Shown: positions 1-9,323, counted from the first letter of the stretch. The stretch is DNA of 64,000 nucleotides from Frigoribacterium sp. Leaf8 (GCF_001421165.1 NZ_LMKB01000004.1:57827-121826), one strand, 5' to 3'. Notes: generated from the sequence alone by a model not told the origin. A program made the numbers and translations.

Positions 1-1
1 G

Positions 2-295
2 GTCGTGGGGCTGCTCTCGGTGGTGGTCGCCGTGGCGGCCCCCTGGGGCTCCGACGATGCCCTCCGGTGGGTTCCCGTCGTGGTCGTGCCGGTGGCCGGG
101 GTGATCGGCGCCGTCGTCTGTCTGCGGGCCATCCGCCCCACGGCGCCCCTCCGCGAAGGATCAGCGCCGGACGGGGCCCCACGTCCCGCCGGGCGCGAGG
201 CCCGTGTGACCGGCCTCCTGGTGGCCAACGTGGTCATGGCCGTGGCGCTGCTGCCCGCTGCCTGGGGACTCCTCGTCCTGATCGCCGGCCCCTGA
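2..295 (+). CDS. C-terminal part of a small membrane protein, truncated by the window edge
   Basis: The frame is open to the left edge, so the true start may lie outside; a GTG at position 5 is the first possible start inside. The readable part, about 97 residues, has two long hydrophobic segments (near residues 2-40 and 68-95) separated by a charged, proline-rich linker. It therefore looks like an integral membrane protein with at least two spans. I recognise no family. It ends just before a 45-bp inverted repeat that could stop transcription from both sides, since the next gene converges on it. Confidence 0.5.
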   Translation, partial: VVGLLSVVVAVAAPWGSDDALRWVPVVVVPVAGVIGAVVCLRAIRPTAPLREGSAPDGAPRPAGREARVTGLLVANVVMAVALLPAAWGLLVLIAGP

Positions 296-331
296 CACCG
301 CGACCCGAGACACCCCGTCGCGGGACACCGC

Positions 332-377
332 CGAGTGGACGACGAACCGCGGCAGGACGTGGCGCGGCGTCCACTCG
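332..377. repeat. Intergenic palindromic element, CGAGTGG family
   Basis: Arms CGAGTGGACG (332-341) and CGTCCACTCG (368-377) are perfect inverted repeats around a 26-nt centre. It sits between two convergent genes and shares its outer arm with the elements near 9.25, 22.45, 22.58, 26.73 and 27.41 kb. It could fold as a bidirectional terminator. Confidence 0.7.
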
Positions 378-398
378 ACGGTGTCCAGGCGACCGGCG

Positions 399-1373
399 CT
401 AGGCCGGGGTCGCGGCGTACTCCGCCGCCAACACCTCGCCCAGCCACGCGGCGAGCGTCGCGGCGGCCGACACCGACGACGACCGCTCGACGTCCGGGTT
501 GTAGTTGGTGTTCGTGTTGACGTCGTAGGGCACGGAGCGGCCGTCGACGGTCTCGATGAACTCGATGCCGGCGACCTCGATGCCGTGCTCGGCGACGAAA
601 GCCTCGAGACGCCGTACGAGCGGGTGCTCCGCGGTGACCGACGGGCGCACCGCGAACGGCGCGAACGTGGCCGGGTCGGCGCCGTCGGGCAGGACGCACG
701 CGTCGGCGGGGCACAACTCGAAGCTGCCGGCCGAGGTGTCGACGCGCACCGCGTAGACGAAGCGCCCGCCGACGACCTCGACGCGTGTGTTGAAGGGCTC
801 CTCGGCCTGCAGGAACTCCTGCAGCAGGGTGATCCCGTCGACCGGCACCTCGAAGTCGGGCCCGTCGACGTACGCGTCGAACGAGTCGAGGTCGTCGAAG
901 CGCCGCACACCGAGGCCCTTGCCGCCCTGGTTGTGCTTCGTGATGAACGGCAGCGTCTGCTCGCGTGCCCGGGCCTTGAGGTCGGCGGTGCCGAACACGG
1001 CAGTCGTCGCGGGGACGTTGAACCCGGCGGACGCCAGCGCCAGGTACTGCGCCACCTTGCTCACCTCGAGTTCGACGACACCGCTGCCGTTGATGGTCCG
1101 GCGCCCGTGCCGTTCGGCCCAGCGCAGGGTCGCTCGCGCGACCTCCTTGGCCGTCCCCCGGCCGCGCGTGTGGGCCGAGCCGCTCAGCCGCGACCAGAAC
1201 ACCCCTTCAGGAGGCGCGGCCGCGAGGTCGAAGGACGTCCCGTCGAGCAGGTGCTCGCGGTGGGGCACCCCCGCGGCGTCGAGCGCGGCGACGAGCGGCG
1301 GCAGCCACTCGGCGTTGTCGTGCAGCACGTGCACGACGGGTGACGGGTCGGCGTGGTCGATCGGCGAGGTCAT
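399..1373 (-). CDS. ATP-grasp ligase, RimK-like
   Basis: About 324 residues. The central and C-terminal parts read as an ATP-grasp domain of the RimK / glutamate-ligase kind: TKHNQGGKGLGV is the glycine-rich phosphate-binding loop, EFLQ follows the adenine-binding strand, and the C-terminal GIEFIET...YDVNTNTNYN carries the acidic and Asn residues that bind metal in this fold. Such enzymes join a carboxylate to an amine with ATP; the substrate here is unknown. The ATG at 1373 is chosen because GAAGGG lies upstream and the preceding in-frame residues look like non-coding read-through. It follows the lipoprotein gene by 45 bp on the same strand and may be co-transcribed. Confidence 0.75.
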   Translation of the reverse strand: MTSPIDHADPSPVVHVLHDNAEWLPPLVAALDAAGVPHREHLLDGTSFDLAAAPPEGVFWSRLSGSAHTRGRGTAKEVARATLRWAERHGRRTINGSGVVELEVSKVAQYLALASAGFNVPATTAVFGTADLKARAREQTLPFITKHNQGGKGLGVRRFDDLDSFDAYVDGPDFEVPVDGITLLQEFLQAEEPFNTRVEVVGGRFVYAVRVDTSAGSFELCPADACVLPDGADPATFAPFAVRPSVTAEHPLVRRLEAFVAEHGIEVAGIEFIETVDGRSVPYDVNTNTNYNPDVERSSSVSAAATLAAWLGEVLAAEYAATPA

Positions 1374-1418
1374 CGTTCGATCGTGCACCCTTCGGGCCCG
1401 GGGTGCCAGCACCGACCA

Positions 1419-2939
1419 TCACGCGCCCCATGCGGACCGGACGATCGCGCACAGTGCTGCATCGTCGTCGGCGAGCGCCGAGCACTCGCCCGTCGCGGCC
1501 TGGCCGACCGTCTCGGTGGCGAGGTCGGCCGCCCCGCGCACGTCTCGCCGGAACGTCACGACGGTCCCGGCCGGTGCCGTCCGAACCGCGCCGACGACGT
1601 CCGCCAGGGCGGCGTCGGTGGCGGCGGCGTCGTGGTCGTCGTCGAGCTCGATGCTGAGGCGGCCTTCCGTGGCGGTCACGGCCATGCCTTCGATCCGGGG
1701 TGCGGCCACGATGGCGCCCGTGACGGTGGCGAGCACGGCGAGTGCCTCGGGCCGGCCCGAGAACGAGAGACCCCTGCGGTCGGCTGCACCGGACGAGACG
1801 CGGATCTCGTCCATCCCGGACACGGCCGCGGAACCACCGATGGCCTGCATCGCGGGCACGACGCCCTCGAGCCCCGACGTCCATACCTCGACCGACCGGG
1901 CGCTGATCGCCGAGTAGGTGACCGTGTCGGACGCGACGACGTCCACCAGCGACTCGGCGGCGGACAGGTCGCCGTCGAGCTCTCGCCGTTCGTCCGGTGA
2001 CGAGACGAAGCCGATCGAGGTGCCGGGCACCTCGGACATCCCGACGAGGACGCCGGCGATCCGTGCCGCTCGCGGGGACGCCTCCGCCACCTCGTCGCGC
2101 GAGTGGTGACCCGTGACGCTCGGTGTGTCGAGGTCGACCCGGATGCCCTCCGGCAGGACCTCGACCCGCCCGGCCCCGAGATCCGCAGCCCCCACGGCGT
2201 CGAACAGACGGGCCTGGTCGGCGGCGTCGAGGACGACGTCGGACGTCGCGGGATCGTCGAGGACCGAGGGGAACCCGGAGACGTTCTCGGTCACGAACCG
2301 GCGGGTGTCCGGACTCCACGCCGTCACGTCGACGTCGGTCAGCTGGGCCGCGGCGTCCCGAAGGGAGCGTGCCCGCTGCCAGGCCGAGAGGACGTCCGAC
2401 GACTCCGACGGGACCACCGTGATCCCGAACCCTCGCCGAGGCGAGTCGTCCCCGGTCGCCCCGTCCTCGCCGAACGCGTGCGTGGCGAGGGAAACCTCGG
2501 CGAAGACCGCGTCGTCCGCGACGCGACGCGCGAGGTCGAGCTGGGCCGCCGTGTCGCCCTCGTCGGCGAGCACCTCGAACGAGACGGTGCCTCGCCGGAC
2601 GTCGACGAACCGCCAGTCGGAGGAGTCACCGACGTTGCGGGCCACGAACGGCCTGATGCGCTCGGCGACGGCTTCGAGGTCGTCGTCGGAGAGGTCGTCC
2701 TCGACCACGACCGTGGCCTGGGCCTCCGCGACGCCGAGGGGAGAGTCGGTCCCGGCCGTCTCGATCTCGACCACGCCGCCGACACCGTCCATGAGCGACT
2801 CGAATCGTTGGAGCAGGTCACTCGAGCTGGCACATCCGGCGGCGAGCGCGAGGACGGCCACGACGACGGTCGCCACGACGCCCCGCCTCGACCTGATGCC
2901 CATCCCCATTCCCATCCCCATCCCCATCCCCATCCCCAT
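1419..2939 (-). CDS. Lipoprotein of unknown function with a start codon inside a hexamer repeat
   Basis: Up to 506 residues. The N-terminus is a run of Met-Gly pairs followed by IRSRRG, a hydrophobic stretch and the lipobox LAAGC, so it is probably exported and lipid-anchored. No domain is recognised; the body is acidic and rich in alanine and valine, with many short strand-helix segments. Seven in-frame ATGs lie at 2939, 2933, 2927, 2921, 2915, 2909 and 2903, each 3 nt after a G-run that could serve as ribosome binding site. The signal peptide is intact from any of them. The open frame continues upstream to 4322, but that part is antisense to jetA and is rejected. It is divergent from jetA with about 100 bp between starts. 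Confidence 0.7.
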   Translation of the reverse strand: MGMGMGMGMGMGMGIRSRRGVVATVVVAVLALAAGCASSSDLLQRFESLMDGVGGVVEIETAGTDSPLGVAEAQATVVVEDDLSDDDLEAVAERIRPFVARNVGDSSDWRFVDVRRGTVSFEVLADEGDTAAQLDLARRVADDAVFAEVSLATHAFGEDGATGDDSPRRGFGITVVPSESSDVLSAWQRARSLRDAAAQLTDVDVTAWSPDTRRFVTENVSGFPSVLDDPATSDVVLDAADQARLFDAVGAADLGAGRVEVLPEGIRVDLDTPSVTGHHSRDEVAEASPRAARIAGVLVGMSEVPGTSIGFVSSPDERRELDGDLSAAESLVDVVASDTVTYSAISARSVEVWTSGLEGVVPAMQAIGGSAAVSGMDEIRVSSGAADRRGLSFSGRPEALAVLATVTGAIVAAPRIEGMAVTATEGRLSIELDDDHDAAATDAALADVVGAVRTAPAGTVVTFRRDVRGAADLATETVGQAATGECSALADDDAALCAIVRSAWGA

Positions 2940-2947
2940 CCCCCCAT
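2901..2947. repeat. Hexanucleotide tandem repeat (GGGATG on the minus strand) at a start codon
   Basis: Seven consecutive ATG-containing hexamers on the minus strand, with one interruption (AATGGG, at the second ATG from the downstream end) and an eighth ATG out of frame at 2947. Each unit supplies both a G-rich Shine-Dalgarno-like tract and an ATG. A unit gain or loss is 6 bp and keeps the frame, so it would change the N-terminus and initiation rate but not cause frameshift. Confidence 0.9.
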
Positions 2948-3038
2948 CCTGGCCGCTGCGGACGACGAGCGACACCGTCGCCGAGCGGAGCGTCACCAGT
3001 TGGTATCGTCGTCCGACGATTGCCGGAGGTCTTGCTTG

Positions 3039-4772
3039 GTGAACCACCCGTCGGGGCACGACGACGCCCTGAGCCGCGACGACGTGCGCGCGGCGTACGA
3101 AGACGACCCCACCTGGGCCCTGCTCCGCGGCTACAACGCCCGCTGGATGCTGCCGCTCTTCTCCCGCCACCTCGAGCACGCCGAGGGTCCGGTGTCGGCC
3201 GACTGGTTCCACCGGCAGGTCGCCGACGCCCTCGAGCAGAACACGGCCGAGCAGGCGGCGTCCGAGCAGGCCGCACTCGAGCAGGCGGCGTCCGAGCAGG
3301 CCGCCCCCGAGCACCCGACGTCCGAGCGGGCGACGACCGAGCGGGACCCCGAGGAGGCGCGGCCCGCGTCCCCGACGCCCGTCGCCACGCCGGCCCCCGC
3401 CGAGCAGAAGACCACCCCGGCCGAGTACTGCCGCAGCTGGGTCGAGAGCCGCTGGCTCGTCCGCACCCGCGCCTCCGGACCGGACGCCCGCGCCGAGTAC
3501 CGCCTGTCGCCGCACGCGCTCAAGGCGCTGCGCCTCGTGCGCGACCTCGTCGAGCGTGACAACGCCGTCAGCGAGGCCCGCCTCGGCAGCATCGCCCACG
3601 CCGTCGGGCAGCTCGCGGGCCTCGCCGACCCCAGCCGCGGGTCGCAGCTCACCCGGCTCGACGAGCAGATCGCCGAGCTCGAGCGCCGCAAGGCCGAGAT
3701 CGAGCGGCACGGCACCGAGCCCACCGCTCCCGACGTGCTGCGCCGTCAGGTCCGCGAGGTGGTGCGTCTGACCGCGTCGCTGCCCGAGGACTTCCGCCAG
3801 CTCGGCGCCATGGTCGAGCAGCGGCACCGCGAGGTCGCGCGCCGGGCCTCGTCCGAACACGTCGGCAAGGGCGCGCTCGTCGACCAGTACCTGCGCGACA
3901 ACGACCTGCTCGAGCAGACCCCCGAGGGACGCGCGTACCGCGGCTTCGCCCAGATGCTGTCGTCGCGCGGGATCGACGTCATGCGCGCCGACATCGAGAA
4001 GGTCCTCGCCCAGCCCGACGCGGCCGCGCAGCTCACCGAGCGGCAGCGCACGCAGCTCGAGTCGCTCATCTCGTCGCTGCTCGCCGAAGAGCAGAGCGTG
4101 CAAGAGACGTACGGCCGGTGGACGTCCTCGCTGCGGCGCTTCCTCAGCCGGTCGGGCTCCGACCAGCAGCAGCGCCTGCTCACCCTCGCCGACCGGGCGC
4201 TGCACGCGGGCGGCGTCTGGGCCGAGCGCCGGCCGGGCCACGCCATGCTGCCCGTCGAGCACGGCGACGGGCTCGGCCTCGGGGCGCTCGACGTCCGTGA
4301 CGTCAGCCAGGTGCAGCTGCACACCGATCGCGCGCGGCCGACGGTCGACGTGCAGGTGACCATCGGCGACGCGACCCTGCCGGAGGCCGACCGGGCCGCC
4401 CTCCGCCTCACCTCGGGCACGAGCACGGCGGCCGTGTCGGCGACGATCGACCGGCTGCTCGTCGACCGCGACGAGGTCACGAGCGGCGACGTCTACCAGG
4501 CGACCGAGCCCGGGTTCCGCCGCCTCGCGCTCGTCCTCAGCATGCTCGACCTGGCGCTCGAGCGCGGCGTCGTCGGCGACGACACCGAGACCGTCGAGCT
4601 CGTCGGCGATCCCGCCGACCCCACGACGTCAGGAGGCGCGGGTCGGCAGGTCACGCTGCCCCGCCTCGTCTTCCGACGCGGTCCCGCGGGTCCGCCCGGG
4701 GCCGAGCCGGGCGTCGAGCCCGACGCCCCCGACCCCACGACCGGCACGACCAGCACGAAGGACCTCGCATGA
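3039..4772 (+). CDS. jetA: JetA / MksF-type subunit (DUF3375) of a Wadjet-like SMC system
   Basis: About 577 residues. The N-terminal segment (AAYEDDPTWALLRGYNARWMLPLF), the helix containing YCRSWVESRWLVR, a YRLSPHAL wing and the long helical middle (RLGSIAHAVGQL, LDEQIAELERRKAEIERHG) match the DUF3375 family, the kleisin-like subunit of Wadjet/MksBEF complexes. These complexes recognise and act on plasmid or circular DNA. The GTG at 3039 is chosen for the GGAGG 9 nt upstream. An Ala/Glu-rich low-complexity insert lies near residues 68-130, and two copies of the GGAGGCGCGG motif occur in the gene (3353, 3467). Its stop overlaps the jetB start by 4 bp. Confidence 0.85.
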   Translation: MNHPSGHDDALSRDDVRAAYEDDPTWALLRGYNARWMLPLFSRHLEHAEGPVSADWFHRQVADALEQNTAEQAASEQAALEQAASEQAAPEHPTSERATTERDPEEARPASPTPVATPAPAEQKTTPAEYCRSWVESRWLVRTRASGPDARAEYRLSPHALKALRLVRDLVERDNAVSEARLGSIAHAVGQLAGLADPSRGSQLTRLDEQIAELERRKAEIERHGTEPTAPDVLRRQVREVVRLTASLPEDFRQLGAMVEQRHREVARRASSEHVGKGALVDQYLRDNDLLEQTPEGRAYRGFAQMLSSRGIDVMRADIEKVLAQPDAAAQLTERQRTQLESLISSLLAEEQSVQETYGRWTSSLRRFLSRSGSDQQQRLLTLADRALHAGGVWAERRPGHAMLPVEHGDGLGLGALDVRDVSQVQLHTDRARPTVDVQVTIGDATLPEADRAALRLTSGTSTAAVSATIDRLLVDRDEVTSGDVYQATEPGFRRLALVLSMLDLALERGVVGDDTETVELVGDPADPTTSGGAGRQVTLPRLVFRRGPAGPPGAEPGVEPDAPDPTTGTTSTKDLA

Positions 4773-5773
4773 GCCCCGCAGCCCCCTGGGACGAGACCGG
4801 CGTCGACGAGGCGACCCGCGCCTCCTCGGCCGAGGCGACCGCCACCTCCCCCGACGAGTCGGCGCGCGCCTCCCGCGATGCCTTCGACGACGGCGACGCC
4901 GACGACGCGGCGGCCGGTGGCGTCCCGGACGCGCTACCGCTGGCCGGACGCAAGGCGCTCGTCACGCTGCTGACCCACCGGTTCGTGTCCCGCGCGCGGC
5001 AGCAGGAGGCCTGGGCGGGCCTACTCGCGCACGAACCCGAGATCCGGGCGCGGCTCGAGGAGCTGTTCCTGGTGCTGGTCGTCGACCACGACCACGAGGT
5101 CGCCTTCAAGCGACAGGGCGGCGAGGACGACGTGCCCGTGCTGCTGCGCCGCGAGAAGCCGCTGTCGCGCGACGCCTCGCTGCTGATGGTCTTCGCCCGC
5201 CGGGAGCACGCCTTCACGGACGGGCAAGACGAGGCGGTCGTGATCTCGAAGGACGCCGTGGCCGAGTTCCTCGGTCGGTACCACGACGACTCGGGCTCCG
5301 ACGAGGTGCGCGCCCGCCGCCGGGTCGACGCCGCGATCGCCGCGCTCGTCGCCCGCGACCTGCTGACGGCCGAGCCCGACGACCCCGAACTGTTCGTGGT
5401 CTCGCCCGCGATCGTGCCGCTGATGACCGCCGACCGACTCGCGCACCTCGAGCGGGTGTACCTCGAGGCGGCAGGCGTCGAGGGCGACCCGACCGATGGG
5501 GACGAGGTCGGCATCCCCGTCGATGCGGACGCGGCCGAAGCGGAGGTCGACGCCGACATCGATGCCGACGCCGACGCCGACGCTGACGAGCCCGAGGTCG
5601 AGGTCGAACCCGATCCCGCCGACGACGACCCCGCGGACACGGTGGAGGACACCCCCGACGCCGAACCCGACCCGACCGCCGTCCCGCTCGACCTCGACCT
5701 CGACCTCGAGCCCGCGCCCGCGCACGACGCCGGCACCGGCACCGACACCGACACGGAAGCACCCCAGGCATGA
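4769..5773 (+). CDS. jetB: JetB / MksE-type subunit (DUF4194) of a Wadjet-like SMC system
   Basis: About 334 residues; core near residues 45-235 (KALVTLLTHRFVSR, RARLEELFLVLVVD, LLRREKPLSRDASLLMVFARRE) fits DUF4194, the KITE-like winged-helix partner that binds the kleisin JetA. The first 45 residues are disordered and include TRASSAEA, encoded by a copy of the dispersed motif. The last 95 residues are an acidic Asp/Ala, Asp/Glu and Leu-Asp repeat tail ending in Thr/Asp repeats, absent from the family core and perhaps a DNA mimic or interaction tail. It overlaps jetA and jetC by ATGA at both ends, indicating one operon. Confidence 0.85.
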   Translation: MSPAAPWDETGVDEATRASSAEATATSPDESARASRDAFDDGDADDAAAGGVPDALPLAGRKALVTLLTHRFVSRARQQEAWAGLLAHEPEIRARLEELFLVLVVDHDHEVAFKRQGGEDDVPVLLRREKPLSRDASLLMVFARREHAFTDGQDEAVVISKDAVAEFLGRYHDDSGSDEVRARRRVDAAIAALVARDLLTAEPDDPELFVVSPAIVPLMTADRLAHLERVYLEAAGVEGDPTDGDEVGIPVDADAAEAEVDADIDADADADADEPEVEVEPDPADDDPADTVEDTPDAEPDPTAVPLDLDLDLEPAPAHDAGTGTDTDTEAPQA

Positions 5774-8700
5774 GCATCGCCGACACCCCGCCCGACCTCG
5801 GCATGTTCCACTCGGGCCAGTACCGCATCGAGCAGGTGCAGCTGCTCAACTGGGGCAGCTACGCCGGCCTGCACCGCATGCCCGTGGGGCGCGGCGGCAT
5901 CGCCATCCTCGGCCCCACCGGTCGCGGCAAGTCCACCGTGCTCGACGCGATGGCCGCGGTCATCATGCCCAACCCGCAGGAGTTCAACCGGGCCGCCCGC
6001 GACGACAGCCGGCAGCGGTCCGAGCGCACCGTCTACAGCTACGCGCGCGGCAAGACCGACGAGGTCCGCGACGCCGCCTCCGACCGCACGACGACGCGGT
6101 TCCTGCGTCCGCTCGGCCAGGCGTTCCCGAGCGGTGCGGCCATCACCTGGTCCACCGAACTCGGCCAGACGGTCACGGCCGTCCGCGTCGCCTGGATCGG
6201 CGAGGACACCGCCAGCCAGGACGACGTCACCCAGGCGAGCGTCTACCTGCTCGTGCAGGGCCGCTTCGACCTCAGCCGGCTGTCCGAGGTGACGCGCGAG
6301 GGCACGAGCCAGAACCCCCTGACCCGTGGCTCCCTCGCCCGCCTGCTCGACCCCGCCCACGACCTCGCGACCTCGTCGCAGCCCGAGCTGCGGGTGCGGT
6401 TGTGCGGTCAGCTCGGCATCGGCGGCAGCGACGAGTCGCAGCTCAAGGCCCTGACCCTGCTGCGTCGGGCGCAGGCGTCGAAGGGCGTGTTCTCGATCGA
6501 CGACCTGTTCAAGCAGTTCGTGCTCGTGCAGCCGCAGGCGCTCAGCCGCTGGGAGACCACGCTCGCCACCTATCGCGAGGCCTCGGCGCTCTACGACGTG
6601 TTCGAGACGACCCGCAAGAAGCTCGACGTGCTCGAGGCCGTGCCGACGCTCGCCGACCGGTACGAGCTCGCCGGACGCGACGGCTCGGCCAAGCGCCGCC
6701 TGCTGGTCGACGACGACGGGCCGAGCCGGCTCCGCATCTGGTTGGCCGAACGCGTCGGCAGCTGGGTCAGCGGCGAGGTCGACCGCGTCACGACCGACAA
6801 GCGCGAGCAGGGCGAACGCCGGAGGCGCGCCCAGGCGGACGAGCAGCTCGCGTTCCGGTCCCGTGAACAGGCCCTGGCGCGGATCAGCGAGCTCGGGGGC
6901 GACCCCACGCAGTCGCTCCGCGAGCACGTGGCCGCCGCCGAGGCCGAGCTCGCCGCCGTCGAGCGCACCCGCGGCCGGCTCGCCGCCGCACTCGACGGGA
7001 CCGGCGCGTCCCTCCCCCGCGACGACGAGCAGCTCGCCGCGCTCGGGCAGCGTGCCGACCGCCTCTCGGCCGACGACGCGGCCGCCCGGGCCGCGACCGC
7101 CGACGCCCGGAGCGACCTCGCCGCCCGCATCGGCGAGACGAAGCGGTCGCTGGCCGCCCTCGAGAAGCAGAAACGGTCGTTCGAACAGCGCCGCAGCAAC
7201 GTGCCCGACGACGCGATCGAGCGACGCCGGCGCATCGCCGAGGGGGCGGGCGTGCCGGTGTCGGACCTGCCCTACGCCGGCGAGCTGTTCGAGGTCGCGC
7301 CCGAGCACGCCGGGTGGGCCGTCGCGATCGAGCGCGTGCTCGGCGACCTCGCCACGCACCTCCTCGTGGACCGCGCGCACTTCGACGCCGTGCGCCGCTG
7401 GGTGGACGAGAACGACGTGCGGGGACGCGTCACGCTCGTGCCGGCGACCACCGGGGCCGAGCCGACGCTCACCCCGGTCGACCGCACCGTGCCCGTCATG
7501 GTGCGGCTCGACCCGGCCAGCCCGTTCCGTGGCTGGCTCCACGACGAGCTCGTCGCCGACCGCAGCGTGCTCTGCGTCGAGGGTCCCGACGACCTCGGCG
7601 GCCCCCGCCCGACCGGCACCCGCGGCGCCGTGACCCGGCGCGGCCTCCGCACCGGCTCGCGGGACCGCGTGATCAAGGACGACCGGTCGACCCGTTCGTG
7701 GATCGGGCTCGACAACGCGGCCCGGATCGCCGAGCTCGGCGACGAGATCGTGGACCTCGAGGCCGTGCTGGCCCGGGTCCGCGCCGAGTACGACGCGATC
7801 GAGGCCGAGGCGGTCGAACGCCGTCGCGTCGCCGACGCCGTCGCCCGCGCGAAGGAGTTCACCTGGGACGAGCTCGACACCGCCCCCGCGCAGGCGAGGC
7901 TCGACGACCTGCGCGCCCAGCTGGACCGCATCGCCGTCGAGCGTCCCGAACTGGCCACGTTGCAGGCCGAGGCCGCGCAGCACGACGACGACCGCTCGGC
8001 CGCGACGCGCCGCCTGGCCGAGATCGACCAGGTGCTCGCGCAGCTCGACGAGAAGCACGCGACGCTCGTCGACATCGAGGACGAGTTCGCGGACGCCGCC
8101 GACGCCGACCCCCTGACCGACGACGAGCGGGCACTCCTCGCCCCGCTGCCGTTCGCGGCACCGCGTGAGGCGACCGACGTCGTGCGGCTGTACCGGGACG
8201 CGGCGTCGCAGCTGCGGGCCCAGGTCGACGCGCACGACCGCGACCGGGCGAACGCCGAGTCGACGCTCGTCGTCGTCTTCGAGCGGTACCTCGAACTCGA
8301 CCGCACCGCGGGCATCGACGCCACGATCGAGAGCCTGCCGGCGGTCCGGGCGATCCACCGGCAGCTCGTCGAGGACGACCTGCCCCGCGCGAGACAGCGC
8401 TGGCTCGAGAGGGCCGGCAGCGACGTGGGCGACAGCCTTCGGGCGCTGCTCGTCCAGATCGAGGAGGACGGCCACGTCATCCGCCGCGGCGTCCGCCCCA
8501 TCTCGCAGGCCCTGCGGTCGATCGAGTTCCGGCAGGGCTCGACGCTCGACATCGAGCCGCGGCCGGTGTCGAACGGCGACCTGCTCGAGTTCAAGCGGAC
8601 CCTGCGCGAGCACACCGGCGGGGCCGGGAGCGAGGGCACGTCCGAGGCACGCTCCGCGGACGGACGGGCCCCGGAGGCGCGGGACGCGTCCGAGGTCGAG

Positions 8701-9225
8701 CGCCGGTTCCTGAGGCTCCGCCGCGACCTCGCCCACCTCGAGGAGAAGTCGAAGGTCGGTGACGCCTGGCGCCGGCGGGTGCTGGACGCGCGGGAGCACT
8801 ACCAGTTCCGGGCGATCGAGACCCGCGCCGACGGAACGCAGATCGTGCACGAGGGCGTGGCCGGCAAGTCCGGTGGCGAGGGGCAGGAGCTCATCGCGTT
8901 CGTGCTGGGGGCCGCCCTGCGGTTCCGGCTGGGAGACGGCACCGACCGGGTGCCGACCTACGCGCCGATCGTCCTCGACGAGGGCTTCGTCAAGGCCGAC
9001 GCCGAGTACACCGGCCGGGCCCTGGCGGCGCTGACCTCCCTGGGCTTCCAGCTCGTGGTGGGCGCGCCGCGCGACAAGGTCAACGCCTTCGAGCAGCACG
9101 TCGAGAGCGTGGCGTACATCTCGAGTGATCCGTCGAATCCCGAGCTGTCGCGCATCTACCCCTTGACCATCCGGCAGGCGATCCAGGTCGAGCAGCACGG
9201 TCTCGACCCCGCCGCGCTCGCCTGA
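5770..9225 (+). CDS. jetC: JetC / MksB-type SMC-like ATPase
   Basis: About 1151 residues, normal for the family. The N-terminus has QLLNWGSY and the Walker A loop GPTGRGKST (residues about 50-58). Long helical, Arg/Glu/Ala-rich segments (about 350-480 and 650-830) form the coiled-coil arm, with a hinge-like region between (DDAIERRRRIAEGAG, FEVAPEHAGWAVAIERVL). The C-terminal head has the signature KSGGEGQELIAF and the Walker B strand PIVLDEGF. It is the motor of the Wadjet/MksBEF complex, an SMC-type machine that extrudes DNA and in complete Wadjet targets small circles for cleavage by JetD. No jetD-like (DUF3322/DUF2220, Toprim) gene follows: the next gene is a minus-strand response regulator. 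Confidence 0.9.
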   Translation: MSIADTPPDLGMFHSGQYRIEQVQLLNWGSYAGLHRMPVGRGGIAILGPTGRGKSTVLDAMAAVIMPNPQEFNRAARDDSRQRSERTVYSYARGKTDEVRDAASDRTTTRFLRPLGQAFPSGAAITWSTELGQTVTAVRVAWIGEDTASQDDVTQASVYLLVQGRFDLSRLSEVTREGTSQNPLTRGSLARLLDPAHDLATSSQPELRVRLCGQLGIGGSDESQLKALTLLRRAQASKGVFSIDDLFKQFVLVQPQALSRWETTLATYREASALYDVFETTRKKLDVLEAVPTLADRYELAGRDGSAKRRLLVDDDGPSRLRIWLAERVGSWVSGEVDRVTTDKREQGERRRRAQADEQLAFRSREQALARISELGGDPTQSLREHVAAAEAELAAVERTRGRLAAALDGTGASLPRDDEQLAALGQRADRLSADDAAARAATADARSDLAARIGETKRSLAALEKQKRSFEQRRSNVPDDAIERRRRIAEGAGVPVSDLPYAGELFEVAPEHAGWAVAIERVLGDLATHLLVDRAHFDAVRRWVDENDVRGRVTLVPATTGAEPTLTPVDRTVPVMVRLDPASPFRGWLHDELVADRSVLCVEGPDDLGGPRPTGTRGAVTRRGLRTGSRDRVIKDDRSTRSWIGLDNAARIAELGDEIVDLEAVLARVRAEYDAIEAEAVERRRVADAVARAKEFTWDELDTAPAQARLDDLRAQLDRIAVERPELATLQAEAAQHDDDRSAATRRLAEIDQVLAQLDEKHATLVDIEDEFADAADADPLTDDERALLAPLPFAAPREATDVVRLYRDAASQLRAQVDAHDRDRANAESTLVVVFERYLELDRTAGIDATIESLPAVRAIHRQLVEDDLPRARQRWLERAGSDVGDSLRALLVQIEEDGHVIRRGVRPISQALRSIEFRQGSTLDIEPRPVSNGDLLEFKRTLREHTGGAGSEGTSEARSADGRAPEARDASEVERRFLRLRRDLAHLEEKSKVGDAWRRRVLDAREHYQFRAIETRADGTQIVHEGVAGKSGGEGQELIAFVLGAALRFRLGDGTDRVPTYAPIVLDEGFVKADAEYTGRALAALTSLGFQLVVGAPRDKVNAFEQHVESVAYISSDPSNPELSRIYPLTIRQAIQVEQHGLDPAALA

Positions 9226-9248
9226 CCCGCGCCTCCTCGTCCCCCTCC

Positions 9249-9310
9249 GTCCGAGTGGGCAGAAGATGTCCTCCGCACGCCCGGGAAGGACATGTTCGGC
9301 CCACTCGGAC
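9249..9310. repeat. Intergenic palindromic element, CGAGTGG family
   Basis: Outer arms GTCCGAGTGGGC (9249-9260) and GCCCACTCGGAC (9299-9310) are a perfect 12-bp inverted repeat; the inner parts (ATGTCCT / AGGACAT) also pair. It lies between the convergent jetC and response regulator genes, so it could terminate both. Confidence 0.85.
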
Positions 9311-9323
9311 GCAGGGAAGGCCG

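Noticed and set aside
2940..4322. Upstream continuation of the lipoprotein frame on the minus strand
   Set aside because: It is antisense to jetA, lacks family features, and the signal peptide after the Met-Gly run marks the true N-terminus.
4651..9198. A very long minus-strand open frame opposite jetB and jetC
   Set aside because: High-GC codon use leaves long antisense frames; the sense frames carry Walker and DUF4194 motifs, the antisense one carries none.
9226..9323. Room for a jetD gene after jetC
   Set aside because: The gap is 98 bp and filled by a palindrome; the next gene is a response regulator on the other strand.
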